64,000 nucleotides of DNA from an uncultured Erysipelotrichaceae bacterium (lineage in GTDB: Bacteria; Bacillota_I; Bacilli_A; RFN20; CAG-826): contig CADAIJ010000006.1 in NCBI GenBank assembly GCA_902787955.1, positions 1 to 64,000 on the forward strand. Reading direction: 5' to 3'. How positions within the stretch are numbered: the first letter of the stretch is position 1; the number at the start of each line of letters is the position of its first letter. The notes beneath the pieces were generated by a model. The model was given only the letters and a program-made list of their open reading frames with translations, had not been told where the DNA came from and did not search any database. Below are positions 42,404 through 53,961 of the stretch, in pieces. Made by a program: the position numbers and the translations under genes.

Positions 42404-42428
42404 AAAAAGGACACTTTGTGTCCTTTTT
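42404..42428. terminator. Bidirectional terminator
   Basis: AAAAAGGACAC (42404-42414) pairs with GTGTCCTTTTT (42418-42428) around TTT, between convergent genes. Confidence 0.9.
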
Positions 42429-42445
42429 AATTGCGTCATTATTTA

Positions 42446-44092
42446 TCAAACATCAGCGTAGCAGCTTCCGCCGATAAATTCTCTCATAAGTGAGTTACAT
42501 GGAACCCATTCATCAGGCATATCGACGAAGTACTTAAGCATTCTGATTAATCTTTCCGCAGTTGGATAGAATTCATTATCGATATCGATTGCTTCAAGAA
42601 GTGGCATCGCGTATTTCTTCATAACTGGAAGCTCGTAAGAAAGCATGGAGTTATAAACATAGTTTGCACCTTCTTGAGTATCGTAAATCCAAGTAAATTC
42701 ACCTCTTCTTACGCTAGCCCACATACCGAGAGTTTCATCTGCCGCAGCATTTCTGAATTTGTAGTCACGAACGATACGACGGATAAGTCTTAAGTCGGTT
42801 AAGGAAAGTGGTGTACCGTTATCAAGGTTAATTTGAACTTGAGGAGCGATAAAGATTTTGAATTTTTGATGCTTTGGAATTAAGTTGGTAAGTCTTTCAT
42901 TTAAGGCGTGGATACCTTCAATAATAATTGGTTCATCATCACCAACTTTTAAGACTCTACCAGGAACGCGTTTTCCGGATTTAAAATCAAATTTAGGAAG
43001 TTGAACTTCTTCACCATTGATTAAATCAAGCATATTCTTATTGAATAATTCAATATCTAAAGCTTCGATTGATTCAAGATCTGGTTTACCATCAGCATCA
43101 AGTGGTACTTCATTCTTTGGTAAATAGTAGTCATCGATAGAAATTCTAATTGGCTTAATACCGCGAGATAATAATTCAATTCTTAATCTATTCGCAAATG
43201 TGGTCTTACCAGAAGAGGATGGTCCAGCAATACAAATAAGACGAATATCAGTGATATCTCTTTCAATTAAATCACCAAGTTCAGTAAGCATTCTATTATG
43301 TCTTGCTTCACAGAGTTGAATGAAGTCAATAATACCATCACGTTTGATGTGAGCGTTAATACCTGCAACGGTATCAGCACCAGCAATTTTTGACCATTCA
43401 TGGGACTCCTTGAGGGTTTTTCCATATGTTGGAGCGTCTTCGAATGGAGGAATCTTACCACCAAATTCAGCTCTTGGATATTGAAGAATAATGCCAGGTG
43501 GATATAATCTCATGGCAAAATCTTTGAGATAACCAGTTGATGGAACCATACGATAATACATATAGTTTTTATAACCATCACAGTCATATAAATGGACAGT
43601 CTTTTCTGGACGATAATCAAGGATTTCAAGTTTGTCATCATAATTATTATCGATATAGAACTGTCTAGCTTCTTCTTTAGAGACGGTATATCTTGTCATC
43701 GCTAAATCAGCAGCAATGATCTTCTTCATTTCTTCTTGAATAGCTCTAACCATATGTAAGTCAGCTTTTTTACCATCAAGAAGTTGGATGAAGATAGAAC
43801 GGGAAATGTTATAGCAGAATCTAACTTTTAAATCTGGATATAAGCGGTGGAAAGCCATAGAGGCAACAAAACGTAATGAAGCTTCATAGATTTTAACTGC
43901 TTCGGTGTCAGAGCAAGTTAAGAATTCGATTTTAGCATCATAATAAACTTCGTAAGTTAATTCTCTGGAGCGATTATTAACTCTAGCACATACAAATTCT
44001 TTATCGTTTGCCTTTTCTCCAAGTAGGTCGAGAAGACGAACTTTTTTATCGAATGTCTCTGTCTTTCCTAAGTATTGTAATGTAAATGACAT
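42446..44092 (-). CDS. TGS-domain nucleoside (uridine-like) kinase
   Basis: The 548-residue protein starts with a TGS-like region (residues 1-60) and a threonyl-tRNA-synthetase-like middle part (about 60-270), then a phosphoribulokinase/uridine-kinase domain with the P-loop IAGPSSSGKTTFANRL near residue 288 and ISIDDYYLPKNEVPLD. Such fusions are common in Firmicutes and annotated as nucleoside kinases. The true substrate is not settled. AAAGGAGGTT precedes the ATG. It is a single-gene unit by position. Confidence 0.88.
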   Translation of the reverse strand: MSFTLQYLGKTETFDKKVRLLDLLGEKANDKEFVCARVNNRSRELTYEVYYDAKIEFLTCSDTEAVKIYEASLRFVASMAFHRLYPDLKVRFCYNISRSIFIQLLDGKKADLHMVRAIQEEMKKIIAADLAMTRYTVSKEEARQFYIDNNYDDKLEILDYRPEKTVHLYDCDGYKNYMYYRMVPSTGYLKDFAMRLYPPGIILQYPRAEFGGKIPPFEDAPTYGKTLKESHEWSKIAGADTVAGINAHIKRDGIIDFIQLCEARHNRMLTELGDLIERDITDIRLICIAGPSSSGKTTFANRLRIELLSRGIKPIRISIDDYYLPKNEVPLDADGKPDLESIEALDIELFNKNMLDLINGEEVQLPKFDFKSGKRVPGRVLKVGDDEPIIIEGIHALNERLTNLIPKHQKFKIFIAPQVQINLDNGTPLSLTDLRLIRRIVRDYKFRNAAADETLGMWASVRRGEFTWIYDTQEGANYVYNSMLSYELPVMKKYAMPLLEAIDIDNEFYPTAERLIRMLKYFVDMPDEWVPCNSLMREFIGGSCYADV

Positions 44093-44263
44093 ATATAACC
44101 TCCTTTCAGGTTAACATTTCATTATATAAAAAAATATTTGGTTTATGCAACCGCTTACAAAACTTTTAATATTTCTTTACATTCTTATTTATTTTAAATA
44201 GAATAAACACGCTAATTTTATTAAAGTACAAACATTTGTATTTTGAGAATAGGAGAAATTATT

Positions 44264-45472
44264 ATGTCCAAAAAAGCTATGGTCTACATTCAAAGTGGTG
44301 GTCCAACTTCCGTAATCAATACTTCTTTATATGGTGCGATTAGAGAAGCCCAAAAGCATAATGACAAGATTAGTCATATCTATGGTTCTCTTCATGGTAT
44401 TGAAGGTTTAGTTGACGACAACTTAATCGATTTAGATCAAGAAGATTTCGAAGAAATTGAATTATTAAAACAAACTCCAGGAGCGGCTTTAGGTTCCACT
44501 CGTTATAAACTTCCAAAAGACTATCATAACCCTGTTTATAACAAGATTATTGCTAATATTCGTAAACACGATATCGGTTATGTCTTTGTTAACGGTGGTA
44601 ATGATTCAATGGATACTTGCTATAAATTATCCGTTTTATGCCAAAGAATGGGTCTTGATGTTAAAGTCATTGGTATTCCAAAAACCGTTGATAACGACTT
44701 AGCTGAAACCGACCACTCTTTAGGTTTCCCATCTGCTGCTAAATATGTTGCTAATACAGTTAAAGAAATCTGTATTGATGCTCGTGTTTATCGTAAAGGT
44801 AAAGTCTTCATTATTGAAGTTATGGGTCGTAACGCTGGTTGGTTAACTGCTGCTGTCGACTTAATCGATGGTCCAAACCGTCCAGACTTCATCTATTTAC
44901 CAGAACATACCTTTGATGTTGAAAAGTTCTTAGACGAAGTAAGTGTTAAATTCCATGAAAAAGGTAACGCTATTGCAGTTATCTCTGAAGGTATCATCTT
45001 CGAAAGAGATATTTCTACTGCTCGTGTTGACTCCTTCGGTCACATCCAACTCGGTGGTGCTGCTTTAGACTTAGCTCGTATGATTGAAGCTAGATTCGAT
45101 CTTCCAACTAGAGCTATTGAATTATCCTTACCACAAAGAGCTTATGGTGCTTTAGTTTCTAAAGTTGACCAAGACGAAGCAATCGCTGTTGGTAAAATGG
45201 CAGTTGAACTCGCTATGGAAGGAAAGACCGCTTTAATGGTCGCTATCAAGCGTGTTAGTGATGATCCATATAAATCTGAACTCGTTCCAGTTGATATTTC
45301 AAAAATCGCTAACGTTGAAAGAATTGTTCCAGAGTCAATGATTAAAGATAATACTCAAATGGATGATTCTTTCCGCAAATATTGCTTACCTTTAATTCAA
45401 GGTGAGATTAACGTTATCTACGAAAACGGCATTATTAAATCTGCTAACTTAAAGAAAATTAAAGTTCAATAA
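44264..45472 (+). CDS. pfp: Pyrophosphate-type 6-phosphofructokinase
   Basis: I use ATG 44264 (MSKKAMVYIQSGGP) because ATAGGAGA lies 9 nt before it. The 402-residue protein has GGNDSMDTC, where an Asp follows the position that decides donor preference (GGDG in ATP enzymes, GGDD in PPi enzymes), and PKTVDNDLAETDHS. It is likely the PPi-dependent enzyme that converts fructose-6-phosphate to the 1,6-bisphosphate. A family-I inorganic pyrophosphatase is encoded 8 kb downstream and would compete for PPi. Confidence 0.88.
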   Translation: MSKKAMVYIQSGGPTSVINTSLYGAIREAQKHNDKISHIYGSLHGIEGLVDDNLIDLDQEDFEEIELLKQTPGAALGSTRYKLPKDYHNPVYNKIIANIRKHDIGYVFVNGGNDSMDTCYKLSVLCQRMGLDVKVIGIPKTVDNDLAETDHSLGFPSAAKYVANTVKEICIDARVYRKGKVFIIEVMGRNAGWLTAAVDLIDGPNRPDFIYLPEHTFDVEKFLDEVSVKFHEKGNAIAVISEGIIFERDISTARVDSFGHIQLGGAALDLARMIEARFDLPTRAIELSLPQRAYGALVSKVDQDEAIAVGKMAVELAMEGKTALMVAIKRVSDDPYKSELVPVDISKIANVERIVPESMIKDNTQMDDSFRKYCLPLIQGEINVIYENGIIKSANLKKIKVQ

Positions 45473-45535
45473 TTTTCCCAAATAGGCGAGTTCCTATATG
45501 AAATTCGCATCTATTAATGGATTAGTTATGATCTT

Positions 45536-45560
45536 AAGAGGTTGAAAAAATCAGCCTCTT
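45536..45560 (+). terminator. Terminator after the phosphofructokinase gene
   Basis: AAGAGGTTGA (45536-45545) pairs with TCAGCCTCTT (45551-45560) with one wobble pair, around AAAAA and followed by TTCTTTT. Confidence 0.85.
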
Positions 45561-45626
45561 TTCTTTTAAAAAATCGCTAATTCGATTAAAAAACCTAATT
45601 TTATTTAAAAATAAAAAATACTAGTT

Positions 45627-45632
45627 TATAAT
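45627..45632 (+). promoter_or_regulatory. -10 box of the ATP synthase operon
   Basis: TATAAT ends 8 nt before the ATG of the first gene of the operon; no Shine-Dalgarno is present, so the message is leaderless or nearly so. Confidence 0.6.
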
Positions 45633-45640
45633 ATTGACCT

Positions 45641-46108
45641 ATGAAGAAGTTTTTAACACGTTTTACCGAACTTCAAGGCATGATGATTCTTGGTGCTATC
45701 ATAAACACTATTATTTGCTTAGCGTTTTTAGTAGTAGGAATTTTAACTGGTTATTATGGCTGGCTTTACGGTGCTTTAATTGGAACTTTCGTTGAATTAG
45801 TTAGTATCTTCCTTCTTTTCAAAGGATCAGAAGTTATTACCAAAACTTTTAAATCATCATTATTTTTAATTTTCTATTTTGGCCGCATGGTTTTATTCCT
45901 TGCCGCTTTTGTTATATGTGCTTGGCTTCAATTTGGAATTGGCCCATTTGCGAAAGTCGAAGCATTTGATTATTCCATTTGGGGTTGCTTAATTGCTATA
46001 TCTCCTCTTCAACTTATCGTAATCATTATTATGGGTGTTACTCATAAAAACCCAATGAATTTAGTGGAAAAAGCGGAAGAAGCTTCAGCAAGTGAGGAAA
46101 ACAAATGA
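45641..46108 (+). CDS. atpI: AtpI-like membrane protein
   Basis: The 155-residue protein has four membrane helices and a charged C-terminal tail. Position, size and topology match the AtpI assembly protein that often opens F-type ATP synthase operons and helps to form the c ring. Sequence similarity is not obvious by eye, so the name rests on context. Its stop overlaps the atpB start by 4 bp. Confidence 0.65.
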   Translation: MKKFLTRFTELQGMMILGAIINTIICLAFLVVGILTGYYGWLYGALIGTFVELVSIFLLFKGSEVITKTFKSSLFLIFYFGRMVLFLAAFVICAWLQFGIGPFAKVEAFDYSIWGCLIAISPLQLIVIIIMGVTHKNPMNLVEKAEEASASEENK

Positions 46109-46887
46109 CATTTGGTCCAGAAAATTTTAAAATCGCTCCAAATTTAGAGACAATCATCGCGGTTGCCATTTGTTTAATTGTTGCTATTTTTGCTATTATC
46201 GTTGGTATTTTAGCTAAAAAATCTGATCCTAAGAAAGCTCCTAAAGGAGTTGTTCTATTAGGGGAATGGGCTGTTGAAAAAATTGATAACTTCACTAAAG
46301 AAAATATGGGTGAAGGTTTTGAAAATTTCGGTGGTATCTTACTTGGTATTATCGCTTTCTTATCACTTAATTTCTTAGTGGGTATTACTGGACTTCCTAC
46401 TCCAATGGCCTATCTTCCTGTTCCACTTTCTTTAGGCTTAGTTACATTTATTTTAATTCACTATACTTCGATTCGTTTTACTCACTGGAAATACTTCAAA
46501 CGTTATGTTGATCCTTTCCCATTTTTCCTTCCAATTAACTTAATTTCGATGTGGGCTCCACTTCTTTCATTATCACTACGTTTATTTGGTAATGCTTTAG
46601 TGGGTTTTGTCTTATTAACTTTAGTTAACTTTGGTTTAGAATTTGCAGGCGCCGCTATATTTAGTATCCCACTTTATTATGGTGCAAACGGAATTGAACT
46701 AGCTTCAAACCTCACTTTAATTCCATTTGTAACCCCAGTTTTACACGCCTATTTTGACGTGTTCTCAACGTTTATTCAAACACTCGTGTTTGTATATTTA
46801 ACAACATTATTTGTTGCTCAAGAAAAACCAGAATCTGACGTAAAAGAAGAACTTGAAGTCGGTTCTAGAAAGGAGATTACACAATGA
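46105..46887 (+). CDS. atpB: ATP synthase subunit a
   Basis: The 260-residue protein has about six membrane helices. The essential arginine is in LSLSLRLFGNALVGFVLL, and the last helices contain TPVLHAYFDVFSTFIQTLVF. It forms the ion path at the side of the c ring in the membrane sector. The stop overlaps the atpE start by 4 bp (ATGA). Confidence 0.95.
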   Translation: MTFGPENFKIAPNLETIIAVAICLIVAIFAIIVGILAKKSDPKKAPKGVVLLGEWAVEKIDNFTKENMGEGFENFGGILLGIIAFLSLNFLVGITGLPTPMAYLPVPLSLGLVTFILIHYTSIRFTHWKYFKRYVDPFPFFLPINLISMWAPLLSLSLRLFGNALVGFVLLTLVNFGLEFAGAAIFSIPLYYGANGIELASNLTLIPFVTPVLHAYFDVFSTFIQTLVFVYLTTLFVAQEKPESDVKEELEVGSRKEITQ

Positions 46888-47126
46888 CAGATATTGCTGC
46901 TATCGCCTTTGGTGCTGCTATTGCTATCTTTTCATCTGGATGTTCATCTATTGGTGAAGCTATGGTAATCACTAAAGCAATTGACGGTATGGCAAGAAAT
47001 CCTGAAGCAAGTGGAAAGCTTCGTTCATCCATGATTATTGGTGCGGCCTTAGTTGAAACTTGTGGTATTTATGCCTTACTTGTCGCTATTCTTTTGATCT
47101 TTGTTCTTCCTGGATCAATTCATTAA
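46884..47126 (+). CDS. atpE: ATP synthase subunit c
   Basis: The 80-residue hairpin of two membrane helices has the polar loop ARNPEA and the ion-binding Glu in ALVETCGIYALL of helix 2. In helix 1 a second acidic residue (SIGEAM) lies where Na+-type c subunits have Gln. The Glu-Thr pair in helix 2 is also found in Na+-binding rings, but helix 1 does not match them fully. Coupling ion: H+ or Na+ cannot be decided here. Confidence 0.95.
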   Translation: MTDIAAIAFGAAIAIFSSGCSSIGEAMVITKAIDGMARNPEASGKLRSSMIIGAALVETCGIYALLVAILLIFVLPGSIH

Positions 47127-47166
47127 TTTTCTTTTTCAAAACTTATTTCGTAAAGGAGGTTAGAAG

Positions 47167-47775
47167 ATGAAACGTAAACATTTACTTCTCATTGGTATGA
47201 CTTTAACGTCACTTCTTTTAAGTGGCTGTAAAGATGCTGATGGTAATCCTATCTCTCCATTTAAGACTGAAGACTTTACTGGTCGTATTTCTTTTAATGT
47301 CTGGGATTTTTTAGCAGTCTTCCTCGCGTTTATCGTTCTTCTACTAGTAGTGTTCTATTTTGGCTATAAGCCAATTAAGAAAGCAATTCAAGCCCGTAAG
47401 GACTATGTTGAAGGTAATATTAAAACTGCGGAAGAAAGAGAAGAAAAATCTCGTGGACTTGTTGAAGAAGCTAATCAAAAATTAGCAAAGTCTAAAAAAG
47501 AAGCTTTTGAAATTGTTGAAAAAGCTAAAGTCGATGCGAATAAGGAAAAAGAACAAATTATTGAAGAAGCCAAATTAGAGGCTAAAGAAGAAAAACAAAA
47601 AGCTCGTGAAGAGATTGCTCAAGAAATTGAAGCAAATAAAGAACAAATCCGTAAAGAAATCGTTGATGTTGCTTTAACTGCCTCAAGTGAATTACTTGGT
47701 CGTGAAGTTAATGACAAAGATAACAAACGTTTACTTGATGATTTTGTTAATGACTTAGAAAAAGGAGATAAATAG
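47167..47775 (+). CDS. atpF: ATP synthase subunit b with lipobox
   Basis: The 202-residue protein starts with a signal peptide and lipobox LLLSGC (Cys at residue 21), then a membrane helix at about 47-68 (VWDFLAVFLAFIVLLLVVF) and a long charged coiled coil typical of the peripheral stalk. A lipoprotein-type b subunit is known from mycoplasmas. AAAGGAGG precedes the ATG. It connects the a subunit to F1 through delta. Confidence 0.93.
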   Translation: MKRKHLLLIGMTLTSLLLSGCKDADGNPISPFKTEDFTGRISFNVWDFLAVFLAFIVLLLVVFYFGYKPIKKAIQARKDYVEGNIKTAEEREEKSRGLVEEANQKLAKSKKEAFEIVEKAKVDANKEKEQIIEEAKLEAKEEKQKAREEIAQEIEANKEQIRKEIVDVALTASSELLGREVNDKDNKRLLDDFVNDLEKGDK

Positions 47776-47779
47776 TTAA

Positions 47780-48322
47780 GTGGATTCACTTTATTCTAGA
47801 TATGCTTCTGCCTTACTAAGCATCGCTAAAGATGAAGGTAGAATTAAAGAATATAAAGACGCTTTACTTGAGGTCTTATCGTTTTTTAACGCTAATCTAG
47901 AAACAAAGAAATATTTAGAATCTTACTTAATTCCAAATGATGCGAAATACGAAATTGCGGATAAGATTAGCGAACCATTTAAGCTTGCATATCTCGCCTC
48001 TTTTCTAAAAGTCTTAATCAAAAAGCATCGCTTCCATTCCTTTAAAGAAATCGTCTATGAATATATTAAAATCGCTAACGAAGAACTTGGAATTCTCGAA
48101 GGCTTTGTTTATAGCACGATTACATTAACTAACGAAGAAGTGAAACGCATATCTAAATCGATTTCTAAAAATATTGGTCAACAAGTTGAACTTAAACCTC
48201 TTATTGATACTCGCCTTATCGGAGGAATTAAAGTTGTGGTTCGTGACCGTGTATTTGATGGATCTATTCTTGGAAAACTTAATTCCTTAAAAACAAATTT
48301 AACTGAAAGGAGCAAAGAATAA
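47780..48322 (+). CDS. atpH: ATP synthase subunit delta
   Basis: The 180-residue protein has the delta N-terminal helical domain ([21 protein letters not shown]) and the C-terminal [20 protein letters not shown]. It starts with GTG, 4 bp after the atpF stop, and ends on the A of the atpA start (TAATG). It joins the b stalk to the top of F1. Confidence 0.94.
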   Translation: MDSLYSRYASALLSIAKDEGRIKEYKDALLEVLSFFNANLETKKYLESYLIPNDAKYEIADKISEPFKLAYLASFLKVLIKKHRFHSFKEIVYEYIKIANEELGILEGFVYSTITLTNEEVKRISKSISKNIGQQVELKPLIDTRLIGGIKVVVRDRVFDGSILGKLNSLKTNLTERSKE

Positions 48323-49833
48323 TGAAGATTAATTCCTCGGAAATTTCTGCGCTTATTAAAAAGCAAATTGAAGGGTTTGAACATAAAGTCGAATCTGATG
48401 ATGTCGGTACAGTTGTAACCATCGGTGATGGTGTTGCCTTAGTTTATGGTCTTGATAAAGCAATGCTAGGTGAACTAGTCTTATTTCCTAATGACATCTA
48501 TGGCATGGTCATGAATCTTGAAGAAGAAAATGTTGGCTGTGTCCTTTTAGGAAATGATACCGAAATTAAAGAAGGCGATATGGTTAAAAGAACCCACCAA
48601 GTCGTTGAAGTACCTGTTGGAGACGAAATGCTTGGTAGAGTAGTTAATGCTTTAGGACAACCTTTAGATGGCTTAGGCGATATTAAAACAACTAAACGTC
48701 GTCCTGTAGAAAGAATTGCTCCTGGAGTCATGTATCGTAAATCGGTTGATACTCCACTTCAAACCGGAATTAAAGCAATTGATGCGATGATTCCAATTGG
48801 TAGAGGTCAAAGAGAATTAATTATTGGTGACCGTCAAACTGGTAAAACTGCGATCGCAATTGACACTATCATTAACCAAAAAGGCAAAAATGTTATTTGT
48901 GTTTATGTTGCGATTGGTCAAAAGAATTCAACAGTTGCATCAATTGTTGATAAATTAAAAAAATCTGGTGCAATGGATTATTCTGTTGTCGTTAGCGCAA
49001 CCGCTAGTGAACTTGCTCCACTTCTTTATATCGCTCCATATTCAGGTATGGCAATTGCGGAAGAATGGTTAGAGCAAGGAAAAGATGTCCTTATCATCTT
49101 TGATGATTTATCTAAACATGCTGTTGCATATCGTACTTTATCACTATTACTTAAAAGACCAAGTGGACGTGAAGCTTACCCAGGTGATGTCTTCTATCTC
49201 CATTCCCGTTTACTTGAAAGAGCTTGTAAGTTAGATCCTAAATATGGTGGTGGTTCAATTACCGCATTACCAATTATTGAAACCCAAGCTGGTGATATTA
49301 GTGCCTATATTCCAACCAATGTTATTTCTATTACAGATGGACAAATCTTCTTAATCACAGATTTATTCAATGCAGGTCAAAGACCTGCGGTTGATTCAGG
49401 TTTATCTGTAAGTCGTGTTGGTGGTGCCGCTCAAACTAAGGCGATGAAACAAGTTGCTTCTTCATTAAAGATTGAACTTGCCAGTTATCGTGAACTTTTA
49501 GCGTTCTCTCAATTCGGTAGTGATCTTGATGATGATACTAAACGTGTCTTAGCTCATGGTGCAGTATTAATGGAAGTCTTAAAACAAGATCAATACGATA
49601 CTTATTCTCTTGATAGAGAAATTATTGAACTCTATACTGCTAAAAACCGCTACTTAGAAAATATTGCTATTAAGGATATTAAACCTAACCTCAATCGTTT
49701 ATACGAAAATATTAAATCATCTCACCCAGAATTAATTGAAACAATTCTTCTTGAAAAGAAACTTTCTGAAGAAACTGAAAAACAATTATCTTCCTATATT
49801 GAAGATTACTTTAAAGTCATTAAGGAGTTCTAA
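48322..49833 (+). CDS. atpA: ATP synthase subunit alpha
   Basis: The 503-residue protein has the expected beta-barrel start ([17 protein letters not shown]), the P-loop [11 protein letters not shown] near residue 170, the catalytic-site arginine region and [15 protein letters not shown]. Length is normal for bacteria. It forms the non-catalytic nucleotide sites of the F1 hexamer. Confidence 0.98.
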   Translation: MKINSSEISALIKKQIEGFEHKVESDDVGTVVTIGDGVALVYGLDKAMLGELVLFPNDIYGMVMNLEEENVGCVLLGNDTEIKEGDMVKRTHQVVEVPVGDEMLGRVVNALGQPLDGLGDIKTTKRRPVERIAPGVMYRKSVDTPLQTGIKAIDAMIPIGRGQRELIIGDRQTGKTAIAIDTIINQKGKNVICVYVAIGQKNSTVASIVDKLKKSGAMDYSVVVSATASELAPLLYIAPYSGMAIAEEWLEQGKDVLIIFDDLSKHAVAYRTLSLLLKRPSGREAYPGDVFYLHSRLLERACKLDPKYGGGSITALPIIETQAGDISAYIPTNVISITDGQIFLITDLFNAGQRPAVDSGLSVSRVGGAAQTKAMKQVASSLKIELASYRELLAFSQFGSDLDDDTKRVLAHGAVLMEVLKQDQYDTYSLDREIIELYTAKNRYLENIAIKDIKPNLNRLYENIKSSHPELIETILLEKKLSEETEKQLSSYIEDYFKVIKEF

Positions 49834-49839
49834 TAATTA

Positions 49840-50697
49840 ATGTCTGCTAATTTAACAAAGACAAAGCGTAGAATTTCATCGATCAATAGCACGAAGAAAA
49901 TTACAAACGCGATGGAACTAGTCGCCACTGTAAAACTAAAACGCTACAAAGATACGATGTTTGAAAATTCTAATTATGTTAATGAAATAGTTAATCTAAT
50001 TCATAAGCTTTCGTATTACAAATCTAGCGACAAATTATCTTCATTTGAACTTCCAAATAACGCGACTAAAGACCTATATATTGTCATTAATTCCAATCTT
50101 GGATTATGTGCTTCATACAATAACGATATTTATAAATTCGTTGAGAAAAATATTGATAAAAACACTGCAGAAGTCCTTCCGATTGGGTTAAAAGGCGATC
50201 AATATTATAAAAAACAAGGGTATGTAATTGATGAATCATTTTACGATTTAAATGAGAAAATTGATTACCTTAAAGTAATTAAGTTATCCCGCTACATTGA
50301 ATCATTATTCTTAAGCGCTAAATATCGTAACATCTATTTAATTTATACCCGTTATATTAACTCCATTAAATTCGTTCCAGATATGATTAAAATCTATCCA
50401 CTCGAATCCGATAATGAAGTTAAGCGTGAAGATAGATTAGAATATCCACCAATCTTTGATCCTGATGTTGATACATTATTTGATGAATTAATTCCAATCT
50501 ACACTTCTTCACTTTTATATCAAAAAATCGTTGAGTCTCAAGTTAGTGAACAAGCTAGTCGTAGAACCGCGATGGAAAATGCGACTGATAACGCTGATGA
50601 GCTCATTGAAAAACTTACTCTTGAATACAATAAAGCTAGACAAGCAGCCATCACTCAAGAAATTACCGAGGTTGTTTCTTCTAGCTTAGATAAATAG
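49840..50697 (+). CDS. atpG: ATP synthase subunit gamma
   Basis: The 285-residue protein has the N-terminal helix (KRRISSINSTKKITNAMELVATVKLKR shortened here to its key IxS.xSTKKIT pattern) and the C-terminal helix with TDNADELIEKLTLEYNKARQ. These two form the rotating shaft. The middle domain is somewhat divergent. It lies between atpA and atpD as usual, 6 bp after atpA. Confidence 0.95.
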   Translation: MSANLTKTKRRISSINSTKKITNAMELVATVKLKRYKDTMFENSNYVNEIVNLIHKLSYYKSSDKLSSFELPNNATKDLYIVINSNLGLCASYNNDIYKFVEKNIDKNTAEVLPIGLKGDQYYKKQGYVIDESFYDLNEKIDYLKVIKLSRYIESLFLSAKYRNIYLIYTRYINSIKFVPDMIKIYPLESDNEVKREDRLEYPPIFDPDVDTLFDELIPIYTSSLLYQKIVESQVSEQASRRTAMENATDNADELIEKLTLEYNKARQAAITQEITEVVSSSLDK

Positions 50698-52109
<1,412 letters not shown>

Positions 52110-52110
<1 letters not shown>

Positions 52111-52505
52111 TGTTTAAGTTAAAGATTATTACTCCGAAAGGTGTCTATCTTGATAAAGAGATAGAATCTTTAACTATAAAGTTAACTACTGGATACCGCA
52201 CTATTTTAAGTGGCCACGCTCCATTAATTGGTTCAGTTGATTATGGCCCAATGCATTTAATAATTAACGGCGAAACAAAATATTATGCCGTTATGGGTGG
52301 CGCACTTAGTATTGATGAAAGTGGTTCAGTTTCTTTAATCATTAATGGGATAAACACTAAAGAAGAAATCGATTTAGAAAGAGCTCTTCAATCTAAAGAA
52401 AGAGCAGAACATCGTCTTAAAGAAAAAGATGATAACATCGATCTTAGAAGAGCAGAATTATCACTTAAAAGAGCTATCTCTAGAATTGATACTTATAATT
52501 CCTAA
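52110..52505 (+). CDS. atpC: ATP synthase subunit epsilon
   Basis: The 131-residue protein has the beta-sandwich N terminus (ITPKGVYLDKEIESLTI and GHAPLIGSVDYGPM) and the two-helix C terminus rich in Arg and Glu (ALQSKERAEHRLKEKDD). It is the last gene of the operon and regulates F1 rotation. It ends 14 bp from the convergent lipoprotein gene. Confidence 0.95.
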
Positions 52506-52519
52506 AATTATCAAATTTC

Positions 52520-53344
52520 CTATAACAAGTCGGCTAAAAACGCATGTATATCGCCGGCTTGTTTTTCATGTGCCATCACATTTACTAACTCTTGATTCTT
52601 ATAATGGCCAGCCATAAAAGAAATAGGAGGAAAATCGCCAAATCCAAACTTATCATAAAATGCTTTTGCATCAGCTTCACTAAATCTATCAATATCTACT
52701 AATGCAAATACTTTATTTGTGCGATTAATTAAATTTCTTACTTCGTTTTTAAAAACTGAAACACTAAAAGAGTTTGTGCGTTTGTGAGCGTAAAACACTA
52801 GTTCGTCATTTTTTTCGATGAATTTATTAAACGTGTCCAAAGTGGAAATGTTATAAACATTTGTTTCATAAACATATTCTTTCATCGCGTTTGTAAACAT
52901 TGCGGTGGTTTCGTATCTAGTGTTCTTGACAAATTGACATGCTTTTTTTGCGCTGAAAACATAAACTTGAGGAGTAACAATAGATCCTCCAGGGAAAAAG
53001 AAATCACTATATGCTTTTCCAAGTTTTTGTAAATCTTCAGGGCTTGTTGATATGTCAAATCGATAAATAAGTTGTTTTGTATCTTTAATGTAACTTGTAA
53101 TTTTGTCTTTAAAGTCAGTGCAAGAAGCACAATTCTTATTTGTAATATAAAAAGTAAATGTTTCTTCCGCTTTTATTAAACTATCAATTAAATAAAAGTT
53201 TGCATCAACAAAAGCAGTTTCGTAAGTTAAATTATCCTCATACATGATTTCACCATTTCGGTATGATTCAGTATCTCCTTTAAATGAACAAGAACTAAGG
53301 AGTAGAGGGATTATAGATAATAAAGTAAAAACCTTTGTTTTCAT
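52520..53344 (-). CDS. Thioredoxin-like lipoprotein
   Basis: The 274-residue protein has a signal peptide with lipobox LSSC (Cys at 19). The mature part contains FYITNKNCASCTDFK near residue 75, a CxxC in the place of a thioredoxin active site, and a later DIDRFSEADAKAFYDKFGF that resembles the second half of such folds. It may act in extracytoplasmic redox or protein folding, attached to the membrane. The -10-like TATATT lies 8 nt before the ATG, with no ribosome site. The family call is inferential. Confidence 0.65.
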   Translation of the reverse strand: MKTKVFTLLSIIPLLLSSCSFKGDTESYRNGEIMYEDNLTYETAFVDANFYLIDSLIKAEETFTFYITNKNCASCTDFKDKITSYIKDTKQLIYRFDISTSPEDLQKLGKAYSDFFFPGGSIVTPQVYVFSAKKACQFVKNTRYETTAMFTNAMKEYVYETNVYNISTLDTFNKFIEKNDELVFYAHKRTNSFSVSVFKNEVRNLINRTNKVFALVDIDRFSEADAKAFYDKFGFGDFPPISFMAGHYKNQELVNVMAHEKQAGDIHAFLADLL

Positions 53345-53427
53345 AATTCTTTAATATAATAACAAATATTTATCATTATTAAATAAATAAGTATTCTTGT
53401 ATAATAAACTAGTTAGGAGAAAAACAT

Positions 53428-53961
53428 ATGAACATTTGGCATAGAGCAGATCCAAGAAGAATTACCCCTGAGAGCTTTTTAGCATGTATTGAAATCTCTA
53501 AAGGCAGTAAAAACAAATACGAATTAGAAAAATATTCCGGTGGTCTTATTTTAGACCGTATTTTATATACCGCGACCCATTATCCACAAAACTACGGATT
53601 TATTCCTAGAACATACGCTGGCGATGGAGACCCACTTGATGTCTTAGTCATCTGTTCTGAACCAATCGTTCCACTCGCATTAGTGGATTGTTATCCAATT
53701 GGTATGCTTGAAATGACTGACCAAGGTCAAGTTGATACCAAAATCATTGCAATCGCTAAAAACGATCCTGTTTTCAATTCCTTTGTCGATATTAAACAAG
53801 TACCAGACCATATTCTTCAAGAAATTAGACACTTCTTTATTGTATATAAAGAACTTGAAGGAAAACAAACATACGTTGAAAAATTCCATGGTAAGGAAAT
53901 GGCCATTAAAGTTATCGCCGCATGCATTAAGAAATATGGCGAAGTATTTCCAGATAAATAA
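53428..53961 (+). CDS. ppa: Inorganic pyrophosphatase (family I)
   Basis: The 177-residue protein has the family I signature GDGDPLDVLVI (the DxDPxD metal site) and the early ISKGSKNKYELEKYSG. It splits pyrophosphate to phosphate. AGGAGAAAA precedes the ATG and TATAAT lies at about 30 bp. Its presence beside a PPi-type phosphofructokinase in the same genome is notable because both use PPi. The stop overlaps the next start (TAATG). Confidence 0.96.
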   Translation: MNIWHRADPRRITPESFLACIEISKGSKNKYELEKYSGGLILDRILYTATHYPQNYGFIPRTYAGDGDPLDVLVICSEPIVPLALVDCYPIGMLEMTDQGQVDTKIIAIAKNDPVFNSFVDIKQVPDHILQEIRHFFIVYKELEGKQTYVEKFHGKEMAIKVIAACIKKYGEVFPDK

